A model generated the notes under the pieces. It saw only the letters and a list, made by a program, of their open reading frames with translations, was not told the DNA's origin and did no database searches. The position numbers were made by a program, and so were the translations under genes. This document shows, piece after piece, positions 49,953-60,371 of a DNA stretch of 64,000 nt. Source of the DNA: Symploca sp. SIO3C6 (GTDB lineage Bacteria > Cyanobacteriota > Cyanobacteriia > Cyanobacteriales > Coleofasciculaceae); the NCBI GenBank assembly GCA_010692425.1, contig JAAHHJ010000001.1, positions 344,906 to 408,905 of the forward strand, in the 5' to 3' direction. Position 1 is the stretch's first letter, and every line of letters starts with the position of its first letter.

Positions 49953-50648
49953 ATGAGTAATGAAATTGCCTATGAAATTGAACATTCACCTGCATATGCT
50001 TCCTTGATTCTCAACTTACAGGAAAATCAAACTGTTTTCATTGAATCAGGAGCGATGGCAGCCATGGACTCTAGCATCAAAATGAAATCAAAGGTGCGAG
50101 GGGGATTTAGTAAAGGCTTGGGTCGAATCTTCAGTGGTGAGTCATTTTTTGTGAGTGAATTTACTACTAAAAGCAAGCCTGGGCAAATTTATGTCTCACC
50201 TGGAGTACCTGGAGATATTCAGCATTATTATCTAAGTGGTAATGGTTTAATGGTGCAATCTTCTGGATTTGTTGCCTGTAGTCCAGGAGTAGAAATTGAT
50301 ACCAAGTTTCAAGGTTTTAAAGGCTTCTTCAGTGGTGAATCATTGTTCTTGTTGCGGGCTACAGGTGAAGGGGATTTTTGGTTTAGTTCCTACGGGGCAA
50401 TTGTGGAAATTAAAGTGACGGGTGAATATGTAGTAGACACTAGCTATATTGTTGCCTTTGAAGATACTCTAAATTACAACGTTGAGATGCTTGGTGGTTT
50501 ATCATTTAAAGGTCTTAGAACTGGAATTTTAGGTGGAGAAGGCTTAGTTTGTCGTTTCAGTGGTCAAGGCAATTTATGGGTTCAATCCCGCAATCTTTAT
50601 GGATTAATTAATTTCTTAAATCCTTTCCGTCCCACCAAGAGTAACTAA
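49953..50648 (+). CDS. AIM24/TIGR00266-family protein 3
   Basis: A 231-residue paralogue: ENQTVFIESGAMAAMDSSIKMKSKVRGG, SGESFFVSEFTTKSKPGQIYVSPGVPGDIQHYYL, GEYVVDTSYIVAFED. The ATG at 49953 has AGGAG eight bases upstream, which decides against the longer frame from 49902. It is 160 bp from paralogue 2 and followed by an M48 protease. Confidence 0.88.
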   Translation: MSNEIAYEIEHSPAYASLILNLQENQTVFIESGAMAAMDSSIKMKSKVRGGFSKGLGRIFSGESFFVSEFTTKSKPGQIYVSPGVPGDIQHYYLSGNGLMVQSSGFVACSPGVEIDTKFQGFKGFFSGESLFLLRATGEGDFWFSSYGAIVEIKVTGEYVVDTSYIVAFEDTLNYNVEMLGGLSFKGLRTGILGGEGLVCRFSGQGNLWVQSRNLYGLINFLNPFRPTKSN

Positions 50649-50701
50649 TTTGAATGAACTTTAAATTTACTAAAGATCCAATGAACAATGAACAATGAAC
50701 A

Positions 50702-51508
50702 ATGAACAGTCAAAAATCAATCTCAAACCGTAACCCACCCCCCAATAACCGCCAACTGCTAATTTTATTAGGACTATTAGTCGGTTTGATTGTAGGCATT
50801 ATTTGGCTGCTGAATTTATTAGTTAATGGTTTAATTGGACTAATTCCTTTGAGCGTGGAGCAATGGTTAGGTAGTGTCATTGTTCCAGTTTATGAACAGC
50901 AAGCTCAACCTTCACTTGCTCAAGATACACTCAATCAGTTGCTCAATCGCTTGGAAAAACAATTACCGCCTCAAAAATACCAACACCGGGATTATCGTGT
51001 GCTGTATCTGCCTGATGACACTGTCAATGCCTTGGCACTACCAGGGGATGTAATTGTGATTTATGCTGGTTTGGTGCAACAGGTAGAATCAGAAAATGAG
51101 TTAATGATGGTTTTGGGGCATGAGTTGGGTCATTTTGCCTACCGAGATCATCTGCGAGGTTTGGGGCGAAATTTACTGCTGCAGGCTGCGATCGCTTATT
51201 TTATTGGTGATGCAGGTGCTATACAATCGGCGGCAGCTTCTGCCTTAGCAGCAGTCAGTCAGTCAAGGTTTTCCCAGTCTCAGGAACTACAAGCAGATGA
51301 ATTCGGTTTAGTATTGTTGCAACAGACCTATGGTCATGTGGCTGGGGCAACAGACTTTTTTGCCAGGATGAGTCAGAAAAAAGGAGCAAATAGGGCATTG
51401 TTGTCAACTCATCCGGCTTCAGAGAAGCGGGTTATGGAGTTGCAGCGTTTGATTGAGAAGCAGAATTATCCCATCAAGGAGCGATCGCCCCTTCCCAAAA
51501 GTTTATAA
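50702..51508 (+). CDS. M48-family membrane metalloprotease
   Basis: A 268-residue protease. A long hydrophobic anchor (LLILLGLLVGLIVGIIWLLN) spans residues ~18-50. The zinc motif is HELGH in MMVLGHELGHFAYRDH, and the third ligand is probably Glu in QELQADEFGLVLL. It resembles HtpX/LoiP-type peptidases, probably acting on membrane or envelope proteins. The start overlaps an AATGAAC short-repeat array, so the true ATG could be one of several units only in different frames; 50702 is in frame. Confidence 0.88.
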   Translation: MNSQKSISNRNPPPNNRQLLILLGLLVGLIVGIIWLLNLLVNGLIGLIPLSVEQWLGSVIVPVYEQQAQPSLAQDTLNQLLNRLEKQLPPQKYQHRDYRVLYLPDDTVNALALPGDVIVIYAGLVQQVESENELMMVLGHELGHFAYRDHLRGLGRNLLLQAAIAYFIGDAGAIQSAAASALAAVSQSRFSQSQELQADEFGLVLLQQTYGHVAGATDFFARMSQKKGANRALLSTHPASEKRVMELQRLIEKQNYPIKERSPLPKSL

Positions 51509-51555
51509 AATTTGTTATACTTAGTTATCATACTTGCTATCACTGTAGCTTCTTT

Positions 51556-51738
51556 AAAGACGCAGGGACACACCGGACGCACCGGACTTTCAAAGGATGG
51601 AGGAAGAAAACATCGAAACTACTAGCTTTGAAGAGGTTTTGGTAGGTTTGAGTAGGTTTTTCGTAGCAGAATTAACCCTAACCGATTTTATGCGCCGCAA
51701 GTGACGGTGGGGTATCTGACCCATATTAATTTCGATAA
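51556..51738 (+). repeat. Dispersed repeat R2, copy 3 (with inserted middle)
   Basis: Head AAAGACGCAGGGACACACC, a longer unrelated middle (about 60 bp more than other copies) and the conserved tail. It lies between the convergent M48 and RNase D genes. Confidence 0.75.
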
Positions 51739-51765
51739 CTTCTATAACTCCTTCCCAAAACGGGT

Positions 51766-52398
51766 CTAATGCTCAAAGACATCTCTGTAGCACAACAAAT
51801 CCAGATCCACAATTACCGATAAAGCCTGAAAGCACCTTTGAGCTATTTCCCAACGCTCTTCTCTCTTAAGCATCTTAATTAATTTTTTGCGCACACTCAA
51901 TAGGTAGTTGACATCGTTGGCAGCGTAGTGCAATTGCTCATCTGAGAGGTTAGCTGCATTACCCCAATCAGAGCTTTGAGCACTTTTATCAAGTTCCACC
52001 TTTTCTAACTCTAGTACCAACTCCTTGAGACCATGGCGGTTAGTATAGGTACGGGCTAACTTGCTAGCTATTTTAGTACAAAATACCGGTGTTACTTTGA
52101 TACCGAGATTTTGCTGCAACATGGCAAGATCAAAGCGGGCGAAGTGAAATACCTTCTCAACATTAGTTGCTTCCAACAACTTTTTTAAGTTGGGGGCATC
52201 AGTTTGTCCTTTGGCAATGCGGACAACAGCAACTCTACCTTTAGGGTCACACAATTGCACTAGACACAAGCGGTCGCGCTGGTAAATCAGTCCCATGGTT
52301 TCGGTATCAATGGCGATTTCTTCAGCTGTCAAATAATTTTGACATAAATCTTCCGAAAGGTCGCGATCGCAAACTTTGAAATCTTCCAATTCCATCAT
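51766..52398 (-). CDS. rnd: Ribonuclease D-like 3'-5' exonuclease
   Basis: A 210-residue DEDDy exonuclease. ExoI has AIDTETMGL (D and E), ExoII is HFARFDLAML (D), ExoIII is LHYAANDVNYLL (Y and D). The HRDC domains of E. coli RNase D are absent, as is usual for short cyanobacterial homologues. It probably trims tRNA or other RNA 3' ends. Two adjacent ATGs are possible starts. Confidence 0.85.
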   Translation of the reverse strand: MMELEDFKVCDRDLSEDLCQNYLTAEEIAIDTETMGLIYQRDRLCLVQLCDPKGRVAVVRIAKGQTDAPNLKKLLEATNVEKVFHFARFDLAMLQQNLGIKVTPVFCTKIASKLARTYTNRHGLKELVLELEKVELDKSAQSSDWGNAANLSDEQLHYAANDVNYLLSVRKKLIKMLKREERWEIAQRCFQALSVIVDLDLLCYRDVFEH

Positions 52399-52513
52399 CA
52401 GCTGTCACCTAGTTTAACTTACATCTTTAGATAGAGAGGGGAAGAAGGGGAGAGGGGGAGATGGGGGGATGGGGAGATGAGTTATACAACAATCCCCACA
52501 CACCTTCCTATTT

Positions 52514-53776
52514 TTAATTGCTAGCTTCAAGATTAAGGAACTTGGCAACAGTCTCAACATCTTTGTCACCACGACCAGAACAGTTAATTACAATATGAGG
52601 ACTACTACTAAGTTGGGGACAAAGTGTTTCCAGATAGGCAATAGCATGGGAAGTTTCCAGGGCAGGGATAATTCCTTCTAACTCAGAGAGTCGCTTAAAA
52701 GCATTAACTGCCTCCTTGTCAGTTACACTGTAGTACTGAGCTCTGCGGCTATCCTTTAAATAACTATGCTCAGGTCCTACACCAGGATAGTCTAGTCCAG
52801 CACTAATGGAATGAGCCTCGTTAACCTGACCATCTGCATCTTGCAGCAAATAGCTCATTGCTCCGTGCAGTACCCCTGGACGTCCTTGAGTAAGGGTAGC
52901 AGCATGTTTCTTGGAGTCTACACCTTCCCCAGCAGCTTCAACACCAATCAGCTGTACTGTGGGTTCATTGACAAACTCATGAAACAGCCCCATAGCATTG
53001 GAACCACCACCAACACAAGCCAAAAGAATATCAGGCAAACCGCCCCATTTTTCTAAGCATTGGGCGCGAGTTTCTTGACCAATCACTGCATGAAAGTCAC
53101 GCACTAGCATGGGGTAAGGATGAGGCCCGGCAACTGAACCCAGGATGTAGTGGGTGTTTTCGACATTAGTCACCCAGTCTCTAATAGCTTGAGAGGTCGC
53201 ATCTTTGAGAGTCCCTGTACCTGCAGACACTGGCTGTACTGTTGCTCCTAATAGCCGCATGCGAAATACATTCAGTGCCTGTCTTTGCATATCCTGGACG
53301 CCCATATAGACGACGCATTCAATACCAAACCTAGCACATACTGTGGCTGTAGCAACGCCATGCTGACCAGCACCTGTCTCAGCAATGATTCGCCCCTTAC
53401 CCATGCGCTTTGCTAATAAAACCTGAGCTAAGGCATTATTAATTTTGTGGGCTCCTGTGTGGTTTAGGTCTTCCCGCTTGAGATAGATTTTAGGGCCACT
53501 GCCATCAGCTTTAGTGTAGTGGGAACTAAGGCGTTCGGCAAAATACAGAGGACTGGGACGTCCTACATAGTCTCGCAGCAGTTGCTGTAATTCCTGTTGA
53601 AAATCTGGGTTGTTGCGGTACTTCTGGAAGGAGGACTCTAATTCACTCAGAGCCGGCATCAGGGTCTCTGGCACATATTTACCGCCAAACTTACCAAAGC
53701 GTCCTAAGGCATCTGGTTGCTGGGTCTGTGCATCGGTATTAGATTGCAAACTACCAGGCAGGGGAGTGGTGGTCAC
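52514..53776 (-). CDS. trpB: Tryptophan synthase beta chain
   Basis: A 420-residue PLP enzyme joining indole and serine. Motifs: [16 protein letters not shown], the PLP lysine in [26 protein letters not shown], the glycine loop [10 protein letters not shown] and [15 protein letters not shown]. Full length with a short N-terminal extension. It stands alone without trpA, as is common in cyanobacteria where trp genes are scattered. Confidence 0.96.
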   Translation of the reverse strand: MTTTPLPGSLQSNTDAQTQQPDALGRFGKFGGKYVPETLMPALSELESSFQKYRNNPDFQQELQQLLRDYVGRPSPLYFAERLSSHYTKADGSGPKIYLKREDLNHTGAHKINNALAQVLLAKRMGKGRIIAETGAGQHGVATATVCARFGIECVVYMGVQDMQRQALNVFRMRLLGATVQPVSAGTGTLKDATSQAIRDWVTNVENTHYILGSVAGPHPYPMLVRDFHAVIGQETRAQCLEKWGGLPDILLACVGGGSNAMGLFHEFVNEPTVQLIGVEAAGEGVDSKKHAATLTQGRPGVLHGAMSYLLQDADGQVNEAHSISAGLDYPGVGPEHSYLKDSRRAQYYSVTDKEAVNAFKRLSELEGIIPALETSHAIAYLETLCPQLSSSPHIVINCSGRGDKDVETVAKFLNLEASN

Positions 53777-54026
53777 AGCGAAGAGAGAATATAGAACTGA
53801 AGTCTATTATAATTCCTCTTCTTGTAATTCTCTTTTTGGTATCTGCCTGTGGAATATTCGCCCAATACACTGCCCAATACCCCCGTAAATGCTTGGTCAA
53901 GGGATTGATGCTATTTCTTATAAATTAGGATGTCTGTGCAATTAATGCCTCTGCAATTAGATAGAATCATCATCAGGTCTATGCTTTACCCATAATTTCA
54001 GTAATTGGAGGAATCAGATCGAGGTT
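53777..54026. other. Upstream region of trpB
   Basis: Divergent intergenic DNA between trpB and the R2 copy. No gene, hairpin or leader peptide rich in Trp codons is visible. Confidence 0.45.
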
Positions 54027-54147
54027 AAAGACGCGGGGACAGGTCGACAGGTCGACGGGGGACTTTCAAAGGATGGGGATTTAACCCCAACCAATTTTAT
54101 ACACCGCAAGTGACGGTGGGGTATTTGACCCATATTAATTTCGATAA
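54027..54147 (+). repeat. Dispersed repeat R2, copy 4
   Basis: Head AAAGACGCGGGGACAGGTCG with a GGTCGACAGGTCGAC direct repeat, then TTTAACCCCAACCAATTTT and the conserved tail. It is the most compact plus-strand copy. Confidence 0.8.
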
Positions 54148-54316
54148 AAAGGAAATAAGTGGGACAAGGAGGAAAAAAAACTGAGGATCTAGACCTTCGT
54201 TGTGTCTATACTTCCACTCAGTGCCCATATCTTTGCTTCTCAACCTCTTCCAGATTACTCAAAATTTTCAACACTTGTCATTAACGCAATACTCAGAAAC
54301 ACATGAGGAGTCTGCT

Positions 54317-57300
54317 ATGTCTAGCTACAATCTTCACAAGCCAGAATTTAGCCATGAACATCGCCTAGGACTAGTTGTTTATGGTGGAGTTTCCCTGGCT
54401 ATATATATGAATGGTATCTGCCGTGAATTTTACAATGCCGTACGTGGTCGAGGTATCTACAAACTGATTAAAGCTTTAACGGATTCTGATATCGTTGTTG
54501 ATATTATCTCTGGTACCTCAGCTGGAGGTATTAATGGTGTACTTCTGAGTTATGCTTTGACCAATAGTACCCAGACTCAAGTGGTTGATTTTGAAGAGTT
54601 TGCTCAAATTTGGCGAGAAGATGCCAGCATCAGCAGTCTGATGAATCAACCTTCATCAGCAAAGTTCCAAACCGAGTCAGTTTTGGATGGATCCGGATAC
54701 TATCAAACCAAATTAGCAGACGCTTTTAAGACAGCACAGGATAATCAAAAAAGCGCTCCAGCTGGCGAGTGGACATCAAGCTTGAATGAGTTGGATTTAT
54801 TTATAACTGGCACTGATTTTTTTGGAAGAGTTCATCAGCATCTTGATTCTACAGGAGCTTTGATTGAAGTTAGAGAACACCGCAACCTGTTCCATCTCAA
54901 GCATCGTCAAGGTCGTAAGGAGCCTTTTAATCCTAACCTTCAAAAGCATAACCTTGATCCTAAAGATTCAAGTCGGACTCCTGAACAAACCTATCAAGCA
55001 TTAGGAAAGCTTTGCCGGATTACTTCTTGTTTCCCTGTTGCTTTTCCTGTTGTTGAAGTTGGACTCAAAGAGGATGCTGACGAAATTGATCAAAGGTTAA
55101 TCCAATGGGGGCAGCTTGAGAATCGCCAGTTACCTGAAAAAAAACCACCCAATGGATATAAATTGCATTTTATAGATGGTGGTGTTTTGGATAATAAACC
55201 ATTTACTTATACTCTTAAGGAGATATATTACCGTACAGCTAACCGTCCCGTTGATCGGAAATTATTTTATATTGATGCCAATCCTAAAACTGTCTCTGAT
55301 AGTGGGCAGTTCAAGGCTATGTCTAAACCAGGGATATTGTCAGTTGTAGGGAACTCTTTAAGTGGTTTACCTAGATATGAGAGTATCAGTAATGATTTGA
55401 ATTTAATTAAAGAACATAACCAAAAAGTTCAGCGCTATAATTCTTTACTTGCAGATGCGGAAAATTCCAGAATTCTAACTGATAAAGTCGCCGACAATAT
55501 TAATGTCAATGAGGGAATATATCTCAAGAGTCGTTTGATTAGTTTACGCGATTACGTCTTGCCTCTAGTTTTGAAAATAGAGCAAAATAGTAGCACCAAT
55601 TCTGAACTTAATAAACAAGAAATATTGGAGTCGACAACAAAGTTACTGACTGAACACTTTACTGATGATATTAAAAGAGAACAGGAAGAAAAAACTCTGA
55701 GCAATTTTGGTGAACATATTTACAACCTCGATGTAGATTATGCTTTAAGGAAGCAATTTTATTTTGTTAAGAAACTAAGTCAACTGCTTACAAGGGAGTC
55801 AGATTCACTAGAAGATAACAAACGCAGAGTATTACTAGGAAGATTCAACCGTCAAATTAAGCTGTTAGAAACAATCAAAACAGCTTTAAATCAATTACTG
55901 AGTCATCCTATAATTAGCGAAGATTTCTATAATTTGTTTGCACAAATAAAACTCGATAACTGTACTGATGTTGGTAGTTGGCGTAGCCAAGTCTATGACC
56001 GTGTTTTGCGCTTACACCGCTTCTTACTAGATGCCGATGGTTTAGAAGATTTTTCTCCCCAAGAGTCCCAAAAACAATTTCTAGAACAGATCTCCGCCAA
56101 TTTTTTGAATGAATTACCAATAAAGGCAGCAGCATTAGCCTTAACAACGGACGAACAGAAGACAAAAATAATAGATTGGCTACCACAAAAACAGATCTCC
56201 AGCATTTTACAACAGCTGAATAATAAGATATGTAAGCTCAATGATAATCCCTCCCAACTTAATAAAATTTGGTCTGAGGAAAGATATCAGTATAATCAAA
56301 AACAAAACGACAGTACTGAGTTTTCCACTATCCTGCGCCAGCTGGAGTTGGCTTCCGAAAATTTGCTCAAAACTAGTGGCTTGAGTAATACTGAAGACCT
56401 TCTGAATTGTTTTGGCAGCTTTCAGCAATTAGACCAAGTCCTTTACCCCTTTGAGTACCTAACTGATTTTAAAGAAAAAGATCTAATCGAGATTATTCGC
56501 TTTAGTCCTAATGATGCACAAATGGGACTAGGTCAAGGTAAAACGATCAAAGATAAGTTAGCAGGGGATACCCTACGTGCCTTTGGTGGATTCTTTAAGA
56601 AGTCTTGGCGTTCCAATGACCTACTGTGGGGTCGATTGGATGGTCTAAATCGAATTGTTGAAGCTTTAGTTACTCTTAAGTATCTGCCAAAATTTCGTGA
56701 ATTTGTTAATAGAGAAGTAGAGCAAGGCGATTTTAATAATCAAGAAGCCTACTTGGAAGCTCTAGTTAAAGAGTCTTTCCCTAATGCTCAAGAGAGTGAT
56801 TGCCGAAAAATTCAAGAACATCTGCTGTTATTGATATCTACTGACGCTCAGGTATCTGAAGATAAATTAAAAGAAATTTTAAATGATTTAGTCCTAGAGG
56901 GTCATCGTGAGATTTTAAGTACAGACTTCAAGAATGTAGTCACAGATCAAATTGAACAACAATTTGAATGGAAGCAACAGCTAATCAATGAAAATAACTC
57001 TTTACCATACCACAGTGAAGAACAACCAACATTCCAACCTGTTTCTGGCTACTTTGAGCAACCTGTGAGAACTCTGGTAGCAGGGAAATTAGCAGAACAA
57101 GCCATTGAATCTTTATCCCTCCTAGATAAAGAGGACTTGTTTCGTCATCAATATCACGTTGGACAAGAAACAGTGTTGGTAAATATCCCTGCCATCGTAT
57201 TAACCAGTTTGTTAACTCGCCTGGCTCTAATAATGCGAGATATTTGGCTCACATCTCTCGGAGAACAACGCGCCTTAAAACTGCGCAAACGTATAATATT

Positions 57301-57556
57301 TCAATTTTTAGACCGGTTATTACGGTTGTTTTATTGGTGGCTACAGTTTACGCAAGAACTTTCAATTCAGAGCGCAACTTTAAGCCTTAAACCATCAGTC
57401 ATATTCTTGGTTCAGGTGGTGCTATTTATAGTTGCGGTAGTCGCTTTACTCTTAACAATCTACAACTCAATTACATCCATAGCGATCGCACTGGGAGCAG
57501 CACTGCTATTTTGGCTATTGGGCTCTACTAGGCAACAGAGTAATTATAAGTCTTGA
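54317..57556 (+). CDS. Patatin-like phospholipase, long form with C-terminal membrane segments
   Basis: A 1079-residue patatin-like protein of the DUF3376-containing type. The oxyanion loop is RLGLVVYGGVSLAIYMNGI; the serine nucleophile is Ser68 in SGTSAGG and the dyad aspartate is Asp287 in FIDGG. A long helical region (~400-1000) follows, and two hydrophobic segments end the protein (VIFLVQVVLFIVAVVALLLT and IALGAALLFWLL). It should hydrolyse acyl lipids at the membrane. The ATG at 54317 with GAGGAG upstream is chosen over 54200. The SUI1 gene follows 18 bp later. Confidence 0.85.
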   Translation: MSSYNLHKPEFSHEHRLGLVVYGGVSLAIYMNGICREFYNAVRGRGIYKLIKALTDSDIVVDIISGTSAGGINGVLLSYALTNSTQTQVVDFEEFAQIWREDASISSLMNQPSSAKFQTESVLDGSGYYQTKLADAFKTAQDNQKSAPAGEWTSSLNELDLFITGTDFFGRVHQHLDSTGALIEVREHRNLFHLKHRQGRKEPFNPNLQKHNLDPKDSSRTPEQTYQALGKLCRITSCFPVAFPVVEVGLKEDADEIDQRLIQWGQLENRQLPEKKPPNGYKLHFIDGGVLDNKPFTYTLKEIYYRTANRPVDRKLFYIDANPKTVSDSGQFKAMSKPGILSVVGNSLSGLPRYESISNDLNLIKEHNQKVQRYNSLLADAENSRILTDKVADNINVNEGIYLKSRLISLRDYVLPLVLKIEQNSSTNSELNKQEILESTTKLLTEHFTDDIKREQEEKTLSNFGEHIYNLDVDYALRKQFYFVKKLSQLLTRESDSLEDNKRRVLLGRFNRQIKLLETIKTALNQLLSHPIISEDFYNLFAQIKLDNCTDVGSWRSQVYDRVLRLHRFLLDADGLEDFSPQESQKQFLEQISANFLNELPIKAAALALTTDEQKTKIIDWLPQKQISSILQQLNNKICKLNDNPSQLNKIWSEERYQYNQKQNDSTEFSTILRQLELASENLLKTSGLSNTEDLLNCFGSFQQLDQVLYPFEYLTDFKEKDLIEIIRFSPNDAQMGLGQGKTIKDKLAGDTLRAFGGFFKKSWRSNDLLWGRLDGLNRIVEALVTLKYLPKFREFVNREVEQGDFNNQEAYLEALVKESFPNAQESDCRKIQEHLLLLISTDAQVSEDKLKEILNDLVLEGHREILSTDFKNVVTDQIEQQFEWKQQLINENNSLPYHSEEQPTFQPVSGYFEQPVRTLVAGKLAEQAIESLSLLDKEDLFRHQYHVGQETVLVNIPAIVLTSLLTRLALIMRDIWLTSLGEQRALKLRKRIIFQFLDRLLRLFYWWLQFTQELSIQSATLSLKPSVIFLVQVVLFIVAVVALLLTIYNSITSIAIALGAALLFWLLGSTRQQSNYKS

Positions 57557-57574
57557 AATTGAGGAATTAACAAC

Positions 57575-57946
57575 ATGGCTTCATCGAAATCAAAACGTCA
57601 ATCTTCCGACTCCACAAACAATGGCAATCGTTTTGTCTACCGGGAATTTGGAGAAGACAGTAATTCAGCTGCCTTGGAACGAGGTATTCAGAAACTTCCT
57701 CCCCATCAGCAAAATTTAAGAGTACAAGCTTCGCGCAAGGGGCGCAAGGGCAAAACTGTAACTGTAATCAGTGGCTTTCAATCCCAACCAGAAACTTTAA
57801 GCAAGTTACTCAAGCAGCTTAAAGCTCAGTGCGGCAGCGGCGGGACTATTAAAGATGATACGCTCGAAATTCAAGGAGAGCATGCTCAAAAGCTTCTACA
57901 AATTTTAACTCAAATGGGTTACAAAGTAAAAATTAGTGGCGGCTAA
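57575..57946 (+). CDS. SUI1/eIF1-family translation factor
   Basis: A 123-residue protein with the SUI1 fold in its C-terminal 80 residues: LRVQASRKGRKGKTVTVISGF, LSKLLKQLKAQCGSGGTIKDDTLEIQGEHAQKLLQILTQMGYKVK. The homologue YciH/SUI1 influences start-site fidelity in bacteria. It follows the patatin gene by 18 bp and is likely co-transcribed. Confidence 0.9.
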   Translation: MASSKSKRQSSDSTNNGNRFVYREFGEDSNSAALERGIQKLPPHQQNLRVQASRKGRKGKTVTVISGFQSQPETLSKLLKQLKAQCGSGGTIKDDTLEIQGEHAQKLLQILTQMGYKVKISGG

Positions 57947-58100
57947 TGAAAGTTGGTAATATCGATTTCATTTATGTTGACTACAGATGATGATGAGGCA
58001 ACAGACATGGAGACGCTCCAGAGGCGGGGATGGATGTACAACGGACATCAAAGAAACTGGTATAAAAATTTTTGACTTCATAGATATTGATAATAATTTT

Positions 58101-58484
58101 ATGAGCAATATTGAGATTGTTAAAGGTATTTATGAAGCCTTCGAGCAAGGGGATCTTGAAAAAGTACTAAATGTACTAGACCCGAATGTGGAATGGATTG
58201 AGTCTGAGGGTATCCCTTATGGGGGTACCTTTATTGGCACTGAAGCAGTGATTAAGGGGGTTTTTGAAAAAATTGGGTCTGAGTGGGACAACTTCCAAGC
58301 TCACGTAGACGAATATCTTGAGGCTGGAAATACTATTATTACTCTCGGTTATGACAGTGGCACCTACAAAGCTACGGGCAAAAGTATGCAAGCAGAAACT
58401 GCATCTTTCTGGACTTTTAATAATGGTAAAATTGTAAAATTTGTGCAATACATTAACACAATTAAAGTCTCAGCAGCACTGTAG
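58101..58484 (+). CDS. SnoaL-like (NTF2-fold) protein
   Basis: A 127-residue protein: IVKGIYEAFEQGDLEKVLNVLDPNVEWIESEGIPYGGTFIG, then EYLEAGNTIITLGYDSGTYKATGKSM and FWTFNNGKIVKFVQYINT. This is the SnoaL-like/ketosteroid-isomerase-like fold common in bacteria, often with unknown small-molecule substrates. The start at 58101 gives the normal length; the frame to 57987 adds unrelated residues. Confidence 0.82.
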   Translation: MSNIEIVKGIYEAFEQGDLEKVLNVLDPNVEWIESEGIPYGGTFIGTEAVIKGVFEKIGSEWDNFQAHVDEYLEAGNTIITLGYDSGTYKATGKSMQAETASFWTFNNGKIVKFVQYINTIKVSAAL

Positions 58485-58532
58485 ATACTGTAGATGTAAT
58501 TGTCAATATATTAGGAGAGTAACTTTGACCAG

Positions 58533-58889
58533 ATGCTGAAAAAAATGAAGGGTGGAATAGTATTATCAGTTGGCTATATGCTTTCACCCTTATCTTGGTG
58601 GAACGACCTATTTTTTAATTTGCCAATTGCCTATTTTTTCGGTTACTGTGCCAGCTTAATTTACCAAGATTTATTGGTCACATTCACAATTTTAGGGTAC
58701 TGGATATCTAATATTTTAGGTATCTTAATGATGCAAATAGGTGCTACTGAGATCTTCTTTGACAATAGTGTTAGGAATCTTAAAAAAGACTTGCTTATCG
58801 GATTAGGAAGTTCAACTATCTATACCTTAGTCATACTCGGATTAGTCTACTTTCATATCCTTGAACTCCCAGACTTTGGCTTTATGTAG
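58533..58889 (+). CDS. Small multi-pass membrane protein
   Basis: 118 residues with three to four hydrophobic segments (LPIAYFFGYCASLIY, LLVTFTILGYWISNILGILMM, SSTIYTLVILGLVYFHIL). No family is recognised. AGGAG lies 16 bp upstream of the ATG, rather far. It follows the SnoaL-like gene by 48 bp. Confidence 0.6.
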   Translation: MLKKMKGGIVLSVGYMLSPLSWWNDLFFNLPIAYFFGYCASLIYQDLLVTFTILGYWISNILGILMMQIGATEIFFDNSVRNLKKDLLIGLGSSTIYTLVILGLVYFHILELPDFGFM

Positions 58890-58952
58890 CCACTTTCAAT
58901 CAATATCAATGAACCATATTCTGCTAGCGTATTGTTATACTCCAAAAGGACA

Positions 58953-60371
58953 ATGACACAACAACAACAGGTCGCTTACCGCATTGAGAAAGATTCAATG
59001 GGAGAGCGACGAATACCAGCCGATGCCTACTACGGTATTCAAACCCTGCGGGCAATCGAAAATTTTCCCATCAGCGGTATCAAACCCTTGCCCACCTACA
59101 TCGATGCTTGCCTCTTAATCAAAAAGGCTACAGCAATCGCCAATGGTGCCCTCGGCTGTATTCCCCAAGAACTCAGCAACGCCATTGTCCAAGCCGCTGA
59201 TCAAATTCTGCAAGGCAATTTGCGTGATCAATTCGTAGTTGATATCTATCAGGCAGGTGCTGGCACCTCCCACCACATGAATGTCAATGAAGTCTTAGCA
59301 AATCGCGCCCTGGAAATTCTTGGTGATCATAAGGGCAACTACCAACGCCTTAGCCCCAACGATCATGTAAATTATGGTCAATCTACCAACGATGTCATCC
59401 CCACTGCCATTAGAATTGGGGCGCTTTTAGCCTTAGAACAAACCCTTTACCCTGCCCTATCAGGTGCTGTGGCTGCCCTCGACAACAAAGCTCAACAATT
59501 TCAAGATATTGTCAAATCCGGCAGAACCCACATGCAAGACGCAGTACCAGTGCGCTTAGGGGAAGGGTTTCGGGCTTGGGCGCAAATCCTCTTGGATCAT
59601 ATTAATCGCATTGAAAGAGCCTCAGAGGATTTAATGGTATTAGGCTTAGGCGGTTCTGCCGCTGGCACTGGACTCAACACCCATCCCCAATATCGACAGC
59701 GCGTTACTCAAATTCTCTCGGAACTAGTGGAGCAACCCTTGAAAAGAGCCGAACACCTGATGGCAGCAATGCAGAGTATGGCTCCCTTTGTTAACGTTTC
59801 CGGGAGTTTACGTAACCTAGCTCAAGATTGCGTGAAAATTTCCCACGATTTACGGTTAATGGATTCTGGACCAAAAACCGGTTTCAAAGAAATTCAGTTG
59901 CCGCCAGTACAGCCAGGCTCATCAATTATGCCAGGTAAATATAACCCAGTGATGGCAGAAATGACCTCAATGGTATGCTTTCAGGTCATGGGCTATGACA
60001 GTGCGATCGCTCTTGCTGCCCAGGCAGGACAGTTAGAACTCAACGTGATGATGCCCCTGATTGCCTATAATCTAATTCACAGTATCGAAATTTTAGGTAA
60101 TACTATCTTTGCTTTAACTAAAAGTTGTCTTGAGGGAATTACAGCCAATCGCGATCGCAATTTGAGTTATGCAGAAGGCAGCCTAGCCTTAGTCACAGCC
60201 CTCAATCCTCATATCGGATACCTCAACGCTGCCGCCATTGCCAAAGAATCCCTAGAAACTGGCAAATCTCTACGACAAATTGTTCTAGAGCGAGAACTTA
60301 TGAGTCCGGAAGAACTAGCAAAAGTATTAGATCTTGAGAAAATGAGTGCTTTACCCAAATTTGATGCCTGA
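58953..60371 (+). CDS. aspA: Aspartate ammonia-lyase
   Basis: A 472-residue fumarase/aspartase superfamily enzyme. The signature loop is GSSIMPGKYNPV; YYGIQTLRAIENFPISG, GAGTSHHMNVNEVLANRA, NYGQSTNDVIPTA and the KSGRTHMQDAVP segment also match. The ATG at 58953 with AAAAGGA just upstream is chosen. It interconverts aspartate with fumarate and ammonia. Class II fumarase is the alternative, but the GIQT and residues around the active site favour aspartase. Confidence 0.88.
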   Translation: MTQQQQVAYRIEKDSMGERRIPADAYYGIQTLRAIENFPISGIKPLPTYIDACLLIKKATAIANGALGCIPQELSNAIVQAADQILQGNLRDQFVVDIYQAGAGTSHHMNVNEVLANRALEILGDHKGNYQRLSPNDHVNYGQSTNDVIPTAIRIGALLALEQTLYPALSGAVAALDNKAQQFQDIVKSGRTHMQDAVPVRLGEGFRAWAQILLDHINRIERASEDLMVLGLGGSAAGTGLNTHPQYRQRVTQILSELVEQPLKRAEHLMAAMQSMAPFVNVSGSLRNLAQDCVKISHDLRLMDSGPKTGFKEIQLPPVQPGSSIMPGKYNPVMAEMTSMVCFQVMGYDSAIALAAQAGQLELNVMMPLIAYNLIHSIEILGNTIFALTKSCLEGITANRDRNLSYAEGSLALVTALNPHIGYLNAAAIAKESLETGKSLRQIVLERELMSPEELAKVLDLEKMSALPKFDA

